A stretch of DNA of 64,000 nt. Source: Owenia fusiformis. Its lineage: Eukaryota > Annelida > Polychaeta > Sabellida > Oweniidae. The stretch lies in assembly GCA_903813345.2 (NCBI GenBank), contig CAIIXF020000001.1:19735915-19799914 (forward strand), written 5' to 3'. Under the pieces are notes generated by a model, which was given only the letters and a program-made list of their open reading frames with translations, was not told the DNA's origin and did not search any database. This document shows positions 42,101-48,100 of the stretch, piece after piece (position 1 is the first letter of the stretch; every line of letters starts with the position of its first letter). The position numbers and the translations under genes are program-made.

Positions 42101-45100
42101 AAAAGCATCAAGGTGAACACATCAACATTTTGAGAATCATATAAAAATATAACGATATGGCTAGTGAACCACAAAGCTCTCAACCCCAAACAAACCACAC
42201 ATTTCATTTTAAGAGAACAAAAGATTATACTGCCTAGGTATGGATGGTAAATTGACTTATAATCAAGTTATCTAGACAATATTAACAGGGGCGTCACCAT
42301 GATTTTTTTCAATGGGGGTGCATTTACGGGAATGTCTTCATTGTCGTAGCTAATGCACTAATAAATAACTTCTCCACCTCTTTCACCAGAGCTCAGTTCT
42401 TCATTCTTCCAAGACATCTTCTCAGCGCCATGAACGAAATCCCTGGGAAGCTCAAAAAGAGGGGTGCGGTCACATCCCCTTCAGACGCCCATGATTAATA
42501 TTCAATATTAAGGTGGAGGGAAAAGGGAAAAAGTTACAACAACTAATGAACTTTCTTCATGGATTGTTATGGCTATATCACATAATAACAACATGTGCAA
42601 TGTACATCCATTGTTTGTTATCATCCCCAAAAATTTGAAATATACATTTGAAACTCATCCTGATTCCTGATACTCATCGAATCTTTTTCTTTCATGGTTG
42701 AGAAGAAATGAGATGTCACATTGCTTTTGAAGAGCAACCTAGACATTAAACAAAAGCAAAAGTATATCCGACCAGTATGACAACATGCTCAATACACACT
42801 ATTACAGCCATAAGTTTGGCACTCAAAAAACAAAACGCTCACTAAACTTACCTAAGAAAATCCTAATCTAACGTCAAAGATCATTTTAATCTCCAGGTTG
42901 TTCAAGGTCAAACTTTGCATTTTAAATATGCTCTTGAAAATATAAATCCTACTATCAACTATGCTTACTATGTTAAATACGCTCACTTAACTTCCTAATA
43001 ACCACTACAAAATCTGAGGAATCGAACAGTGAAAATTTAATCCAGTTTTAGAGTTAAATGAGTCAATTTTGTTATTGTAGATCACGATTCAAATCAAAGT
43101 ACAATTAGATTACTTGTTATGTTTAAAAATGTGATTGCATAAATCTTAACTAAGCAGGTAATCCATTTGAATCTCATTAGCGGGCGTACCCTATTTTTGA
43201 TATCAAACAATAGAAAAATCGTTGCTCAAAGCCTCGTAAATGATTATAACAGGATTTCTGTGAAACTTACAAGCACTTTAATTATTATATCGCCAACTTA
43301 CTGGCATGACTGTATTAAACAATGTTAAACTTAGGTAAAGTTGCAGAAAAGTGTAAAGTCTATTATCGCCCAATTTTCTCAGGCGAGTGACCATTTAGAA
43401 AACTTGGAAATAGTCCAAGGGAATCAAATATTTCTTTAGAATTCCCAGCCTTGAATTTATCTTCTTAATATTAGATTTCACAAATAAGATATTATTAGAG
43501 CATACATGAATATGATCTAAATACTTCAAATGACCTGAGCAAATCATGTTAGTATTAGATTACAATCTACGATTGATCAACCTCAAATTTATGAAAAGTA
43601 TACTTAAAAGTACACGGATACTTGAGATTGAGATGAGATTAAACCATTTAAAAGGTTCCGCAATGTCAAAACTCATAAGCATTACTTCTTACTACTATAC
43701 AGAACCTTCTGCATCAGAAAAACTGCTCTCTGATGGATTTTTAGGTGGGTGCAAGCCTATTTTCAAAATCTCATGTGGGTACTGCGTCCACTTGCTTTAA
43801 TGCTGGGGAGATCACTGCAATACATGCCTTTTGGACAATTTCTTGACCTTCAAAAAGAATCAAATCAAGAACTAACTATACAATACATTTACATGCAAAA
43901 TGTCACCACCTGCCATTTGTTAAAGATGCCGAAATTCGAACACGAACCACCAAACGCCATCCACAAAAAAGTTAGAGACTATAACAATAGGGCACCAAAA
44001 GAAACATGGTCTCATATACAGCAGTTTTTGCCTATTAGGAGACATCTGAATTGATATTTTTAGGTGATTCAGATACAATGCAATCAAGAAATGTACTATT
44101 GCTGGCATTATTAATACTGTAGTGTCACATTCTATATCATACCTGATTAGGTTTTCAAGATTAACAATTATTGGAATTCTTACTTTCCATGTCATCCAGC
44201 TATGGTTTTAAAAGCTAAACTCCAAAGAGGTCAACTTTGGGTGACAAAAGTTTAATATATACATATACAATTGACCATTTGACATATTCATTATTTAGAT
44301 CTGGCAAATATATGGCAACTTGTCCAAGGCTTAATAGATTTCTAGTCCTGCGGGCAATGCCAAATGGTAATCCCATCATCGAGCGAACTTGGATTAATCT
44401 CAGAAATCTGTGTCAGCAGTTGCGTTCAGAAATCCAGAAAATAAATCATACAACATAACCAAAATGTTGATACTAGCAAATAAGAAAAAATAACAATTAA
44501 TGGAACAATCACTTTCAAAATAACGCATTAACTGGCATAAGTAGCCGTTTACTCAAGATAATGTCTTTTCCATAATATTATTTGTAGAGGATTATTATTT
44601 GCGGTAAGTGGGTACACTTCCTTGTGTTCTATTACCCAAGGTTTATAGACCATTAAAGACCAAACAAAAATCATTTAAGAATTTGTTAACTCCTTAGTGA
44701 AATATTGAAAATAAATGTTGCGAATCCTTTAGGTCAATTCAGTTGCCATTCACTGCCTAATACTATGTATAGAGTGGGGCCCTGTGATTGTAAAGAGGTT
44801 TAAAACATATTGAAAATACTTGTAACAATTTTCAACAGCCTCATAATGGCAATTAGTTGATGTTGGGTTGGTGTCCCCCAACCATACAGTGAGTAATGGT
44901 TACATTGACGTTTATAGTTCATAACCAAGTGTAGTTTCAAATTTTTGTTTGTAAATTTTGAAAATTGTTAATTGTAAATGTATGTTCAAAGAATTTACAA
45001 AATAATGTCCCAGCAAAATGCTAGAGCAAAATGTAAAAGGTGTACCATTTCTATAATTTTATTTTAGTGTGTTATAACTAAGCCGATATAATTGATAACT

Positions 45101-48100
45101 AGCTGTGTGACAGGAGGCTGGTCACTCATAAACCCTCTGGTTCAATGACCACACCTTTTATTGTTAATCTATCTTTATCTATACTAAAACCTTGGACATA
45201 AAAAGATGCATGACATGCTTATTGAATATTTAAGGGAAAATATTAAAAATAAAGATTTCAGACACATTTTGTGAGAATTTATGGATGTACATGTACCTAT
45301 ATTTTTTTTACAAAACATGATCTAGGAGTGAAGCCACACTATTGATTTTTGGATCAAGTCATTAAACAAAACATTTACTCACCAAAAAGTGTTCATTATC
45401 TAATTATAGTGAACAGAAAATTAGCAATGTGATTGGTTGAGAGAATTTAGCAATGGTTACTTTATAATAAAATATAATATAATATACCGTATTCTGCCTA
45501 AAAAACACACAGTGCGTTTCTCGAATTCTCCTGAAGGAGATGTTTCAAATGACAAAATCCCCCGGGATTTTTTAAAAATTAATATATGGGCTATAATAGG
45601 GCACTTCATGATTTTCCTCTTTAAAACTGGACTAACCCAAACTAGATAGAATTGTAACATAACTCAATGTTTTCCTTTGCCGAATTTGTTTTCGTGGATT
45701 TAATCGACATATGTGTCACAATTCTGGACTGCCACTTTGGGAACTAACAGCGATATTTGAGTCAAAATCTAAAGGTTTTCTGTTACTGACTGGCCTTCAT
45801 AGTCAGAGAAAATATGTTTTATATTCATATTACTACGTCACGTTTAAAAATGAATGAATGTTTGTGTGTGTGGGAAAATGTGGAAATATATTTCTGGATC
45901 AGAAGCTCCCATGTTGCTCTGCAAGTGTCGAATGGCTTCAGTCAGATTTAGCGTTCATTATGGCTTTTAGCTCATCACACGAGGGTTATCATGAACATGC
46001 CTATAGCTCTAAAGATTCCCGAGACACGTCTGTAACAGCACTGTGCACAGAAATGACTCAATCCATAGCGGAAAGTGAATTAATTGAATTCACCCTATAT
46101 TCGCCCAATGATATTTTTCTAATTTTTTAATTTTTTCGTGATTTTTTTTACTCAAGTTGAGTCTTTCAAGAAAAAGTCATGAGTGTATGTTTATTGGAGT
46201 ATGTGCACCTATTAGAGATAATAAAAATTAAATATAATATGACATAGATGTTGATGATGCCCAAAACAAAATAGATTTGAACTCATCAGCTTGTCATAAA
46301 ATATATATCCTTCCTAGCATTTTATATTTTTTTAAATAAATAGTAGTCCATAATATCATCTTGTATATATATCCATAAAATCTAGATTTCTATCTTGATC
46401 TGAGACTTATAAGAAGATAAACTCTACAATTTCCAGACTGAATATTGGATATAATAATCAAAATTAATGCTGAATGTGAATTAACTGCCAGATTTAAAAT
46501 TATCATAATGAGAGTCTATCTCAGATTTATAAATATGTTTTCACAAAACAATTTTTAAGAACACTTACCATTCAAAGAATCGAATCAATATCCGCAATTT
46601 AGAATCCAACTGGCCAAGAATGGAGATTTTGATTTCAAATTCATGATCCGTCTTCAGATTGATCTTGACGTTTAAACGAGGCAGTCATATGCCATTTAGG
46701 TGATCTCTTGTCTAAATATTGCATTTAAGCTGCCCCGAACTGAGGATTCTGACCACTACTTAACGCTAATCCTTATTTACATTCTGCTTTATATCAGCTA
46801 CTGATGAAAGCCGTCCAAAGAGAGTAAAGACCGGTTCAATTCAGCTAAATTAAAATATCTGAAAGGACAAGTTTCATTGAATGACTTTGGTAATGCCTCA
46901 GGACTTAAATTATCGTACATAATGTCAGACTATGTTTTCCTTGCAATCAAAATACTACATTGTCAAAACTAAACTTGAATGACACAGTTTTATTCTTGGG
47001 AGTGTGTTTGTATTGCTTAGATTGGTGTTCAGCAAGGGGATCTATTGTCACAAGTGTTTTCTAAGTCCCAAGTGTCTAAGTATGATGTTTTCATCAGACC
47101 AATTGACTTACAAAAGTTACAGGGCATTCTAGAAAGATATTAACTTTCAATGCCAACAATAACAATTTTACAATTATATCTCTGATTAAAATTTCATACT
47201 TTTTCTAGAATACAGATATATTCAATACTTCTTAAATTAATTTAATAAATAAACTTATATCTCTTATTGTTGTCTTAATCGATAGGGGGTCAAATATAAA
47301 AATAATCTGATTTAGCAGTTAGATGTCAAAATTAGCCTCTGGGATAAGATGCATTTAAACTTATAAAGTACCAAGGTACCTATAGTTTATATAGAATAAA
47401 AGATTTACACAAATTTAAAATTTAACCTATTTTAACTGACAAATCAAATAACTTGTGGCCAAAAAAAATCCCACAGATTGTGCATTCTCCAGATAACACC
47501 AAACAAACTTAATTCTGTTTGGTAAACAAAAATTCAAATATTTTATGCAAAGTCAAAACTTAAATAAAGTATGACGCATTTAAGATCAACGGAACAACAA
47601 ATTGATGCATAAGATATGACAAATCCCATCAAGCCCATGATCCCATTAACTTATCCCATATATCTGAAAATGCTTTCAACGAGGACACAATTAATGCTAT
47701 AAGCTGACACAAAACTGTATGAAAGAGGTAGCAAAGAACACAAGTAAATATTAAAAGTCCAGCCAAAGTGTCCGTTCTGGAGAGTACAATAAATAAACGT
47801 GTTTGTGTTTCAACATTCAGGAAAGATCAAATTTCTGGGACATACAAAGGTTGCACTTAACATTTCTTAACAAAAGTTTCGTAGGTCAACACTAAACATG
47901 ATTATATGACGCAGTTTTGTTCAAATTGAATTACAACCGTTTGATCTAAAAAACAAGAACCTAAATAAAAACATTGTTTGATATTATGTTACAAATGTTT
48001 TTAAGAGGTAACTTAGCATAAATAATTTGAAAAGAACAATCGTTGGAACAAAGATTTGAGTGAAAAACATCTTAAAAAACTAGGATGATAACAACAGAAA

